In this document: piece after piece, positions 47,442 to 59,065 of the stretch
Layout: every line of letters begins with the position of its first letter
Position numbering within the stretch: position 1 is the first letter of the stretch
Source: Ananas comosus
Lineage: Eukaryota > Streptophyta > Magnoliopsida > Poales > Bromeliaceae
Assembly (NCBI RefSeq): GCF_001540865.1
Contig: NC_033627.1
Span: forward strand, 258,432-322,431
Length of the DNA stretch: 64,000 nt
Reading direction: 5' to 3'
The notes under the pieces: model-generated
Database searches by the model: none
What the model was told of the DNA's origin: nothing
Seen by the model: only the letters and a program-made list of their open reading frames with translations
Translations under genes and position numbers: made by a program

Positions 47442-48305
47442 TAATAAAGGGATGGGGTTATGTATGGGACTCTTGAATGCGTGCAAACATAACAACCCTT
47501 TCCACGGGATTTTCTGAGTTTTGCTTCAATAGTTTGTAATCTGAATGGATTGAAAGTGTGGATGGATTCTAAATGCCAATGATGTCTTATGATGTTGTTA
47601 ATGATTTTTATTTTTGAATCCATCTAGTTTCGGTTCTTTTTTTTTTTTTCTGATTTCTAATTCCTCGAAAGATTCTGTTACTCCACTGTATTTGATGGAA
47701 ACAAAAGGTGCAGAAACTACAAAATGTAGTAAGCTGGTTTTCTACTTTTTCTTTCTTATGAATGCAAACTTGAATTAACGGGTTGGTGATATGCAGAAAT
47801 TATTATCGACACAACTGGTGTATCAAACTAAAGATCTTGCATATATAGATTTGGTTAGATTTTAATGCATCTGCTTTGTGAATGCAGAGTATAAATAGAG
47901 GTGATACTAATATATCGAGCATCTTTGAGATTATTTGGCTCCGCTGTTTAGTAGAATGTTGTTTGATAAACTGCGCCTAATTATTATTAATATGAGCACC
48001 GCATTAAAATATAAGTAAATTAGAAGTAGCAAATTGAAGTTTCTGACTTTGAGACTCGAGATTTGCAGGAAGTTTCAGCCTTTCTTTTCTTTTCTTGCTC
48101 AAATGCTCTACAGGACGTTACAGCTGAAAATGAAAGCAAAAGTAGAGTCATTAAGGTCTCATTCAGAGCAAATGTTTACTCAGAAAAAATGACCTCACAC
48201 CATGAACTATGAGGAGCATACATAAATTAACTCGTGTAGGAGACATGCAAGAAACTTACTTTAACCAACAAATTGAATTTTTATATATATATATATATAT
48301 ATATA
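47402..48305. other. Gene-free spacer between foldback elements
   Basis: A (TA)n run (47402-47436) followed by ordinary AT-rich sequence without a recognisable gene. Confidence 0.4.
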
Positions 48306-48854
48306 GTGTGAGGCTATTATGCTTTTGGAAGCACAGAGCCTTCCGTGCTTCCACGTCGTTTTCGATGTTGCGATTTTCAAATCGTCGATCGGCTTCGTTA
48401 AACTTGATTTAGAGTATTTGAAGTACCTAGAAAATAAATTTTATGATTTTTCGATATCATTTGCCTAGTGATCGAAGGGGCTCAAAATCAATAATTTTAA
48501 TGGCCGTAGTGAGCCGTTTGCAAGTTTAACGGTGTAAAAATATCCAAATGACGTAAAATTTTGATAGAAAATTTTTTATACTATATAAAACAAGAGCGAT
48601 ATCTTTGATCTAAAATTTTAATGTCATATTATCACGTTTTGTAAAATTTTTATTTTCAGGCGTTGATTTTGAACCCCTTCGTTCTTCGTTCACTAGGCAA
48701 ATAATATCAAATAATCATATAATTTATTTTCTAGGTACTTCAAATACTCTAGATTAAGTTTAACGAAACCGATCGACGATTCGAAAGTCGCAACATGGAA
48801 AATGACCCGGAAGCATGGAAGGCTCCGTGCTTCCAGAAGCATAGTAGCCTCAAT
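48306..48854. mobile_element. TA-flanked foldback element C (about 549 bp)
   Basis: The left arm GTGTGAGGCTATTATGCTTT-TGGAAGCACAGAG is mirrored by the right arm, which read inverted gives GATTGAGGCTACTATGCTTC-TGGAAGCACGGAG. Deeper arm words also mirror: GTACCTAGAAAATAAATT on the left and AATTTATTTTCTAGGTAC on the right. It sits between (TA)n and CT/TA repeats. The 62-bp palindrome at 13739 is a deletion derivative of this subfamily. Confidence 0.7.
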
Positions 48855-50519
48855 CTCTCTCTCTCTCTATATATATATATGGTATCAAAGGCATCTGATA
48901 AGGAGTTATTTGCTACTATATATCTCTTAAGTTACAATTAGTATCTTTCCTTAGCCAAGTTTAATTTATAATTGCTTAATTGCTTACATAGATAATTCTG
49001 TGTATCTTCTCTATGGGCTTGCTAAGTGTGCAGTTGATATATACAACCTGGCCTGCAACTTCTCTTTGTTGTTATGCAGCATGTGAACTTCCCCTCTATC
49101 TATTGCCATCCTGTAAATATAAATGCTATTTCTCTCCCTTTACCTTTTCTTGTCCTTATGAAAACACCCAATGCTTTTACCTCCTGCAATATGTTTTGGA
49201 CCCATATGTTAACGTGATTTAACCCTGAAGCCCTATGAGCTATGTATATATAGCTTTACACAGGCCTAGCACTTAAGCCAACTTTGGCCTTGAGAAAGGA
49301 CCTTCACGCTCCTCAGGCAAAATTGGATGCTAATGCTTTTCCGTCATGCTTTTGTTACCATCTTCATGGTTCCTTCCGGGGGCAATTCCTGCAATCCCTC
49401 GTGCGCAAGTGTCGCGTTGTAACCATGATGTGATCACACATCTCGAGCATTCTATATATGCGGTCAATGCGTGATCGTATATTGGCGCAGCAACAATTAA
49501 GGTTTGTCCAGTGAGCTTGTTTTCCTCTACCAGCTAACTCCTGCACGCTGGAATTTCAGACGACTACTTGATCAATCGATCATCAAACTTGCTCGATTGA
49601 TTCAACTAATGAGCTCATTGAACTTACATGTTATATTATCTTATTCGTGTTTGACTTGATTAGGCTAGAAAATGCGCAAAATTAAGGAAGAATTATTTAC
49701 ATACAGTAAAAGTAAAATTTCCGCATGCACCGCAGTAAACTTCGAGTTGTAGATCATGACAAATTTGCCTAATAGTTGATTACTGTCTTGTGTTAATTAC
49801 CTTAATTTCTACTGTAATGCGCCACCAGCTAGCTAGCTAGCTCTGATCAAATCTTTTTTTTTTCTTTTTCTTTTTTTTTTTTCTTTTTTTGGGAGAAGGA
49901 AAAGGAAAGTTATATTCTTAATTTGTCATCACAGTAGTCAACCTAAAGTGGGCGTCCATGATTGCAAGAATTTCGACCATACGCGTGGTTGCAGCCGTGG
50001 AGAATGTTGACAAATTAGAAGAACACGAAACATGCATGCTAACTTCTATATGTGGTATCAATTTGTACAGATTTTCTCTACCCAACTTATTTGGTCTTGT
50101 AGTTCAGTTTAGGCTTTATAGGAAAGTAGCTGCGTGCATGATAATTATTATTATTATATATCTTATTATGCATGCTTAGATGGCTTTCATGGCCTAATGG
50201 GGCCGCAATATTTTCTACAATTGGAACAGGATTCGATGATAATGGGCCAAAGGCCATGCGCCGAGACATGTTTGCTGTAATTAATAACTAATTGCTTGGT
50301 TTTTTTTATTTTCTTTTCTGGCAAAGAATGGTCAAAGTTGGAATATTATCCTTTTATGGAATATTCAAGGTCCCCTCTTTATGAACAAGGGCATGCAATG
50401 CGAACTAGTTTTAGCTTTGTTTATTTTGGTCAAAGAAGGGAATTATGTGAGGCCAATTAATTTGCTTCATTTTTTAGCTTTTTTTTTTCTTTTTTTTTAG
50501 AATAAGATAGTATGCTACT
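48855..50519. other. Gene-free stretch
   Basis: No supported gene. A pyrimidine-rich tract lies near 49853-49890. Short open frames (49013-49222, 49364-49546, 49958-50179) lack recognisable domains. Confidence 0.4.
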
Positions 50520-51020
50520 GCTTCATTCAAAAAGGAGATGAATTTAATTACAGAATGAGGTAGCCGGGCCTTGGGAAAAAAAAAAATGAAGCACTACTAA
50601 ACATGGTAGGAGGCCCAAATGCTTTTGAGCTCGCGAATGTTGGCTAACAGTTGTCTTGTGGTGATTTTCTTTTTATCGAAAATACTCATGTTCCGCTCCA
50701 ACCAAATGCTCCACCATGATGTAGCAGTGATGTTTTGTTTGATAACAAGTGCCCCAACAAAGTTCTGTTAGTTTCACAGCACACAAAAAGATGAACCATA
50801 GTCTTTTGTTTTCCAAGTTTTTTTTTTTTTTTTGTGAGAGAGAGATAAGTAGCACACTACCCACTTCGTTTATTTCATTAAAAAATAAACTTAGCTAGAA
50901 ATGTGAATCAACTAAGATTCGAACTTGGGTCTCGGGTACCAACCACCAAACGCTTGGCCACTTGCTCTAGGAACGGTCAGTGTTTTCCAGGTTTCTCACT
51001 TGGTCTTTTGTTGACTTGTT
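50495..51020 (-). mobile_element. LINE 3' remnant, minus orientation, split by a SINE
   Basis: The minus-strand frame around 50716-50597 reads WWSIWLERNMSIFDKKKITT and RQLLANIRELKSIWASYHV, then stop. This is the C-terminal tail pattern of plant LINE ORF2. The 3' tail continues TTGAATGAAGCAGTAGCATA and ends in an A-rich run (T-rich on the plus strand near 50482-50499). The upstream part resumes after the SINE at 50992. It is 5'-truncated and inactive. Confidence 0.65.
50818..50980 (-). mobile_element. tRNA-type SINE nested in a LINE, TSD TGTTTTCCARG
   Basis: The minus-strand head is CTAGAGCAAGTGGCCAAGCG, with a B-box-like AGTTCGAATCTTAG, the tail AAATAAACGAAGTGGGTAGT and poly(A). The flanking 11-bp duplication is TGTTTTCCAAG (50807-50817) and TGTTTTCCAGG (50981-50991), with one mismatch. 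Confidence 0.85.
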
Positions 51021-51222
51021 ATATATATAGAGGAAGAACTTGTTATTGATAGTAAGTAGTCTTCAATAGGTAATTGATCTGTGCTTAAATTTATTTCTTC
51101 TTTTTTTTTTTTTACTTATTTAGATGTGTGCTTCATCTTAGAGGACAGGATTCAAGGTCAAAAGGAACTCATTATACGACATAAACAATATTAGACTCAT
51201 ATCTAACAATTTTCAAGTATCA

Positions 51223-51371
51223 CCGACTGTCCCTAGAGCAAAGCAAAGGACTTGATGGTTGGTACCCGAAACCCAAGTTCAAATTCTAGTTGATTCACAT
51301 TTCGAGCTAAGTTTATTTCTAAATGAAATAAACGAAGCAGATAGCGTGCTACTATCTCCAAAAAAAAAAAT
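51223..51371 (+). mobile_element. tRNA-type SINE, plus orientation, 15-bp TSD
   Basis: The head is CCGACTGTCCCTAGAGCAAA, with a B-box-like AAGTTCAAATTCTAG, the tail GAAATAAACGAAGCAGATAG then CGTGCTACTATCTCC, and poly(A). It is flanked by a perfect 15-bp duplication, AATTTTCAAGTATCA, at 51208-51222 and 51372-51386, so this is a fairly young insertion. Confidence 0.9.
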
Positions 51372-51386
51372 AATTTTCAAGTATCA

Positions 51387-51783
51387 TTGTGCTGCATGAT
51401 AAACAGCTAATGGCAACAAGCATCTGCATAGGTTAAGAATTAGTATTTGTTGCAGAGCCACAACATTAACTGCTCGAATTAAAAAGGAAAATGAAAAAGA
51501 AAAATATATACTTTTTTTTTTCCTTTTCTTAATATATATTTTTTTGTGTAATCTATCGGGCTTCATAGCTGGTCCAAATGTCATAGCCCAACCCCAACAT
51601 TGAGTGAATTGGGCTGATGAGCAATTTTAGCCCAATAAGGCCTAAAAAACAAAGCCCGCTATTTCCAACAAGAAATGGGCCGCATAAGGTGAAAACCAAA
51701 TGGGCTTCCTAACACCGTACCATGGCCCAACCTGGGCCCTTACTTATAGGCCCGGGCCTATTATTGTTGTCGTCGCGCGTTAC

Positions 51784-51823
<40 letters not shown>

Positions 51824-53077
51824 TTTTATAATAGGGCCTGTGACTAAAATGGAAAGAGAAAAGAAAGATGCATTTGCATTTTACTCCCTTGTGCTTTCAT
51901 TTATTTGCAAATAAGTTTTTATTTAGTGTTAATGAGAGGTCCTTATGGCATACTGAACCGGCTAGTAACAATTGTTAAAGTGTGGAAAATTAAATCATAT
52001 GATAAGAGAACGTAATTAAATGTGCAAGACACGTGATGGGTATTTGAAGTTAAAGAAAATGAAATGAGCTGGAAGACCATTATCTTAAGGCAAGTGATGC
52101 TAGTAAATGTTGACTAATTAAATTTGCCACTTGGTAGGCCAAGAGGGGATCCATACAAGGGGGTAAAAAACATGTTGAATCAGTGTATCTGCTACATACT
52201 GTTAACAAGTCTCAATCCCTTCCAACCAGATCACATGAGATATCTCCTATTCTCTCTCTCTCTCTCCAATTTGGCCCCCACACCAAAAAAAAAAAAAAAA
52301 AAACAAAAACAGAAAAAGAGAAGAAAGAAAAACACATAATTCTCTATATATATTTCAGCATCAAACAGATCATAAACTATTGTTTGCTCTTGAACATCAG
52401 GATTTTATTATGAATACCATTTGGTTACCTCTCACTATATAAACTGAAGTTGAAATTCTTTTTGCCTGCTTTCTCTTCTTTAGACTAGTGTTTCAAAAGT
52501 AAACTTGTTCTTTTCATAATTCTTACACAAAAATCAAAGTTCTATCATAAAAGAAAGAACATAGATACTTGAATTCCCACCTGTAAATTTGCAACATCTA
52601 CAACATTCCGAGTATGAAAAAAAAAATTTCTATAAAAATTGTTGCCCCCCACAAAAAGAAAGCCAAAAAAAATATTTAAAAAAAATCCATTTTATCGACA
52701 TAGTATCGACGTGGTACGGCACGGAGCGGCACGCGCAATCCGTGCTACTAGGATTCCTTGCAGTTATTGGGGGCAATGAAAGCTATCCAGTGAAAAATTA
52801 ATTAAGTGAATGAATGATTGGGGGGTTGATAAATAGAAGTCACATGATTCTTGAGGAGGGGTGAGAGGCTTAATTTGTGAATTGTGATTGAGCAACCCAA
52901 ATGCACAAATACTTATGGGCCCACCATCACATGAAGTGGAGCCATTATTAGTTGGCACCTCAGATACATCACCTTATGAATGTTACTTCCTTTGACATAT
53001 GCAGCAGATGAGGACTAAGTTGGGGAGAGTGATATGTGCTCTCCTCTGAACCAGGGGCAGATGCATTTCTTCTCAAG

Positions 53078-53117
<40 letters not shown>

Positions 53118-53625
53118 ATTGAGCATCTCACATTAATTGTTTGTGAGTGCTATTTTTTTCCTTTGTATTCCATCTCTTTCATATTGCAGGTTTTGTAACA
53201 TCACCAAAATCTTCGGTTCTTTCGGCCGTAATAATTGACTATTGGAGAAAATTATTGGCTACCTCCATGCTATTATTAAATTAAGGGATAATTAGATGCA
53301 TGATTAGTGAAAATATTTCTATTTAAATAGAGAGACCCCTTAATTGGCATATTTATATAGACTCCAATTCCATAGGTGTATATATATGGAGAGAGAGAGA
53401 GAGAGAGTGAGAGAGAGAGAGGTGGCTGATGTTGTAGCCCAAGTCTAGCTAGGCAACAAATTGTTACACTTTAGTTGCATTATATATTATGCATTTGGGG
53501 TGTTAGGAATATTTGACCTATATACTTCAAATTGAGCATGAAAAGGAGGGGGATTCTCATCCACTCACTAAGCAAACACAAGAAAATGGCAAATCCCTAT
53601 TTCCTTGGTAAGCACTATCAATGGG

Positions 53626-53685
<60 letters not shown>
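51387..53685. other. Gene-free stretch with microsatellites
   Basis: No supported gene. There is an ATT repeat of about 45 bp at 51780-51823, a (GA)n run near 53390-53420, a TTG repeat of about 40 bp at 53078-53117 and a (TA)n run at about 53628-53685. Confidence 0.45.
53078..53117. repeat. (TTG)n trinucleotide microsatellite
   Basis: About 13 uninterrupted TTG/GTT units. Confidence 0.9.
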
Positions 53686-53689
<4 letters not shown>

Positions 53690-53790
53690 AAAGGTAGCGC
53701 GTTACCCGCTTCATTCATATAAAAAATAAATTCAGCTACAGAAGTTGAGACAACTCGGCCTCGAGTAAGATACAAGCCACTATACCGAAA
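53686..53790 (-). mobile_element. SINE-like fragment sharing the LINE/SINE 3' tail
   Basis: The minus strand reads TATAGTGGCTTGTATCTTAC (tRNA-like head), ACTTCTGTAGCTGAATTTAT and then ATATGAATGAAGCGGGTAAC-GCGCTACC. The tail matches that of the LINE at 16000-16446. It abuts a (TA)n run instead of poly(A). No duplication was identified. Confidence 0.5.
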
Positions 53791-53886
53791 AATAAAATAA
53801 AATAAATGATAAAAAAGAAAACTTTAAAAAATAAAATAAAATAAAGTAAATAAAATTAAAAAGTAAAACTAAAAAGAGTTCACTTA

Positions 53887-54351
53887 GGGGCCGTTTGGTT
53901 GCATATAATTGCAACTGCATTGCAGTTGTAACTGTATGTAAATACAAATTTCGTGTTTTGTTTGATGTATTTAACTCCAACTGCTGCAGTAGGAACTGCA
54001 GGAGGAGGCCCAACTGCAGCAGTTCGAACTACGCCCAAATTGGCCGTAGTTCCAACTACAGCAGTTGGAGAGAGCAACTTTAAATAAAAGGTGTACTTAC
54101 CTCCTCAATTTTTTCAAACAAAAATTATTATTTTTTTTTACATTGGAGGTAATCTCACCATCATATATATAAAATAATAAAATTTTAAAAATTATTTCTC
54201 AACTGCATGCAACCAAACAAATTATTTATACTTGCAACGCTTTCTACTACAGCCAACCAAACAAGATTCATATAATTATAACTGCTGTATTTCCAAGTGC
54301 ATGCATCTCTAACTACACTATATTTATAATTACATTTAACCAAACAACCCC
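53887..54351. mobile_element. Tourist-like MITE, 465 bp, TSD TTA
   Basis: The left end GGGGCCGTTTGGTTGCAT and right end TTAACCAAACAACCCC are inverted, with TTA outside each (53884-53886 and 54352-54354). The interior repeatedly carries CAACTGC/GCAGTTG words and additional AACCAAACAA copies near 54212 and 54255, giving internal pairing. It is non-coding. Confidence 0.85.
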
Positions 54352-54354
54352 TTA

Positions 54355-57300
54355 GAGCTGCAAATGAGTATAATATATGGTAAGAATCATTTTTTTGAGA
54401 CTTCTGATGCCCAATCACTTACCATGCATGGACCTCATCCAGAGCACATCAAAGCTTGACCAACAGAATAAATAAAGAATGGACCACTGAGGATCATATA
54501 AGATTTTAATTTCATTACAAAAAATGAAAACTTTTGATTGTGATAAAAGATTAGGTCTAAAGAGCTAGATAGATCCATGTCTAATTGTGAGACTCTGTTG
54601 AAGGAGGAAAAAGAGAACCTTACCTTCACACATGATCAATTGCTTCATCAAGAAAGCTAGGTATCTTGAAGCAGGAAAAATTAGATGTAAGCTAACTAAT
54701 TAAAGTATCTAGGTCACAGATTGGCAATGGTATAGCTTGCTATCGAATAGTTAGGATTTCGTGCCTTATTTTACGGGGGGAAAAAAAAAACTAGAGCTTT
54801 CTAAGAGCTGATGAGGCTCCATAGTCAACATGTTCAAATAGAGATCACATAAAAATTATGTCATTAGTACGAATCAAATCTCAAGTCTTGATGTGAAAGA
54901 AAAGATAGTTCTTACGAACTGTCCTAACAGTCTGGTTGGAAACAAAAGGACTTAATTTACTAGTCATTTTAGCGGTTGATGCCCAAGAACCCTGCTTCAT
55001 AATCACAGCTAGTACATGTTGCACAATTTATAAGAGAAAGTCAAAATTAAGTAATCCTAGTTAATTAATAATCGACCCACTGACCTACCTCTACATTTCA
55101 CTACTTTATGATATAGGCTTTTGACTGATCCAGATTGGTGATCCCAAGGCCCCTGCAACCAATCTGACAAAACCCTAGGGCACATGGAGGTTCTGATTGG
55201 GGGAAGCTTCTAAAGAGAGAAAAAGTTTAGGGCCATCATGTGCCTGTCCTAGTTGTGCAAGATGGTGGTTGTTTCTTGGAACATGCTCGGCATGATTGGG
55301 TCTTTGAGTTAGCTGTTAGTTGTTGTTGTTGTTGTTGGTCTTTGCCTTGGCCTCCGCTCCATGTGATATCCTCCCTTCCTACTTTATGCATGTGGATGTG
55401 GGGGTCCATATATACCCCATACGGCCATACCCCACCCACACCCAGGCCCCACTTCTGATCCCACCTTAACAGTCGACATCATCTTCTCATTCTCACTGGA
55501 GGGGGATTTCATTTTCACCTACCATCAATCCAACCACTTCAAACTGACTACTGCATTCTTCACCTCACAAAGATTTTGGGAAAAAAATGTTATTTGAGCG
55601 AGTCATTTGTCCAAGTACCAACAAAGCAAAGAAATATCTGTAATGTTTCTTTGTTGCAGCAGAATCAGAAAGTAGAACTCGATTATCAAGCTCCCGCAAT
55701 AGCGAAAGCTCGAACAAAATTTAGCAATGTGTTTTTATTTTTCTCGGGGTAAAAATCCAACTGATGTAAGCCAATGGCCACATAGCATTGCATGCAAATA
55801 TAAAAGAATAAAATAGAAGAAAGAAAAGTGGGAGGGCCTATTTTTCGCAAATAATTAAGAAGCCTACTGATAACCTAGGAATAGATAATACAGAATTAAC
55901 CATATCATTCTCAACTCGAATTTAAAGGGCACAAACAAGAGCCAGCAGGTGAGACAAAAAGCAGATCTTCTCAGTTCTCACACAGAGGAGTTACTTTTTT
56001 TTTAGATGCTATTATCTTTTTTTTTTTTTTTAACCTGCAGATCTAGGCTGCTTTCAGTAGCCTACCAACCTTTATAATACAACACTTAATTTCATATAAA
56101 AGAAAGTTTTGATGTCATGAAATCTTTCACATATCCTTCTGAGAGTGAGCCTGAGGCTACATCAGCTGGAAGAGCATGTGACTGGTGTCAGAAGATGATA
56201 TGGAAGAGTGGGTTTCTGTTCTCTTCTTTCTGAACTAGACTGCTGCTTCAATCCTTTTCCCACTGTCATTTTCCACACCCCATCCATAGCTTGCTGGCTC
56301 TTCACCAAAATAGCCCTACAAAATAAAACAGTGACCATTAATTTTGTAGAGCTCTTCCTTTCATTGCTGCAAGGTTCCTCATTGAGTCTGTCTGGTACCC
56401 TGATGAATAATAGATTGCCAACTTGGTATTGTATTACTGACACCAACTCCTGCAGAATACCAACTAGTATTATTATTATTATTATTTCAATTGCCATCAT
56501 TGTACAAAGGAAATCAATGCACCATCTCTGTAACCACCCATAATTGCGCAATGCAATCATTGTGAGTCGGATCAATTTCAACTCGATCAATAGCAAGCTT
56601 CGTAATTAAGACGTTAGTTAGTTAGACAAGAACATCATTCCTTACTTAAAAATAGAGGTCGGCAACTGGAGGATGGAAGTCGAGAGAGAAGCTATCAGAT
56701 TCGAACCTGAATCGCAAGTCGACAAGAGTGGTGAGACATAAACTCGATTGGGTTCATATTTTGGATTAATCGGAAGCACGAACAAACGAACAAGCTCCAC
56801 GTATTCTGAATTTGGATTTTACTCCCGAGGTAACTCTGATGTATAGATGAATTTTGATCGACTCAAGTTAGCTTAAAATAGCCAGAAAACTGGATCTATG
56901 TCAGTAGATGTGGCCCATAGCATAGAGTCCAACCCTCCATGTTAGCCTTGATCTAGTGGTTGGACAAGAGGACCTTCCCTTCAATGTGGTCCAACGAAGA
57001 AACATTGTGCAGAGTGTAACAACGCACATTCCCCATGATCCATCCTAATTGTCAGAAAACGAAATTAAGTACTTATTTCCTCTCAACAAAAATGCTAAAA
57101 CTAGTACCGACAAAATGCTAAAACTAGGACCAAGCAATGAACAGTGCTTCATTCATCGTGCGTGGGGAACACGAAGGACTACATTCATACAGTGCTCCTC
57201 CGCATGCAATAACATTTAAGCATGTCCAATGCCTTGAGCATTTCTGAATTTGTCAGGAAAGGAATTCATGCTCTCCAGAATAGTTCTTTCATGCAAGCTT

Positions 57301-59065
57301 GCGCTCTCCGGATACGGTTGAAGAACACAGACATAACAGTATCGTTAATTCATAGGATAATTCATATCAACAAAATAAGAATTGCCACATTAATTCTAGT
57401 AAAATAGTGATTCTTACTGAAGCCAGGAGATAGAAATTGAGAAACCACAATAGAGGACCTATCTGTAATAGAAGCGTATTTTGGTCATTTCAGTAAGGCC
57501 AATTTCTTCTCACACTTCTTTTGCTATAAAAATAACAGGTTGTTGTTTTTGCACAGTGATATGGGTGAGGTTGTGAGAATCCTCTGCCGATATATGCCCA
57601 ACAGTGCTGGCTTCTACAGGTCATTAGTCACACTGTACGCTCTGGTCGCACTGCTCTCTTCTTATTCTTCTAATTCTTCTTAAACACTGATTCTGCTGGC
57701 ATTGTCAAAATTGGTTTATTGCCTATATTAACTCTTTCATGTTTTCTAGTAAAAAAATGAGAAGATGGTAACTTAAGAACTCTTTTTTTCTTTTTTTTTT
57801 TTTCTTTTTTAATTTCGGTGTGAAAACTCTTAAAAAGGAATATATAGCAAAACAATATTATTTGAGTAGAACTCCCTTAGTCAGAATGACATTTCAATTG
57901 AAGTGCGCTAAAACATTCAAAAATAGAGATCCGACCATCTCTTTTTCACTGACGGAGAGATTTCCGAATTAGTAGCGACGGTTAAGTGTTTGGCAAATAA
58001 AGAAACTGTTACTTGGGTTTTGGCCAGAGCAAAAGTACTGTTTTAAAGTTTTTGATGCGCGACCCCAAAAGCCATGCAGGAAATAAACAAACAGTGATAG
58101 AGAATAGATTTATCCGCGTCATTGTGAACTGTGAACTGAATACCATAATAATGTATATATGGTTATCAAAAGTATAATCAGATGTCCTGTGGACGAAGAA
58201 ATCAGGAATTAATGAAGGGCTAACTTATTAACAATCAGGCACATGGCATGGCGTGTGAAAGACACCAAATCACTGCAGACCAACTCATATTCTCTTATTA
58301 TTTTTTATCCTGAAAAAATCCACTTCCCATTGGCTCCTATCACCATCTTTGGGATCATGAAACACCTTTTTTCACCTTTCAACTCTATAATAATATAATA
58401 GTACTTTATAGGAAGCATTAAATTCATCAGAAGGATCTTACTCCCCTCTAACAAAAAAGAAAAGAAAAGAAAAGGAGGAACAGAGATTAGGGGGCAACAA
58501 AAAACAGAGAGGAAGAACAACATCCCCTCACCCTTTAGAAACATAAAGGTTGTTGGGTCTCTTTCCTTTTCCTCAGATGTCTATGCATTTTTGTGTGGTC
58601 ACTGTACATCTCCTAACCGATGCATAATTCACCTCTCCTGCGCGCATAATGGGAGCTCTCGGTGGGGTTGCAGTAATGTGGTTTGGTTTTGGTAGCATAT
58701 GAGTTGGAATAAGTCTGAAGTGGGCTGTCCCCTGGAGCTACAGGAGAGATGCTCTCTACGCATCTACTAGAGACATATGGCCCCAAACAGAGCTGTGCGA
58801 TCCCTTTGTTTTCGCCAATAATAAGAGATTATACGTTGCTGGGTGGAGGTTTCTGGGGCAAGTGTTGGAAGGATGTCCCATTCATCATCACCCAAGGAGG
58901 CACTTCCGATGCTTGTTTTGAGCCTCAGCAGAGCTTGCGTTGTGTAGAAATACACATAACACTTCAACACACCACCATTCAACCCCTGAACTAATTAATA
59001 AGCCTCGGCAGAGCTCTGTTTTCCAACACTCAGTAGCTGTAGGTGCTAGTCTGAGAGGGTGAGCA
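54355..59065. other. Gene-free upstream region of the LONGIFOLIA-like gene
   Basis: About 4.7 kb without a supported coding region. Short frames at 55240, 56208 and 58749 lack recognisable motifs. Poly-T tracts lie near 56014-56031 and 57780-57810. The last several hundred bases are the likely promoter and 5' leader of the gene starting at 59066. Confidence 0.4.

Noticed and set aside
57557..57683. Short frame starting MGEVVRILCRYMPNSAGFYR
   Set aside because: About 40 codons ending in a Ser/Asn run, with no family match and no neighbouring exon.
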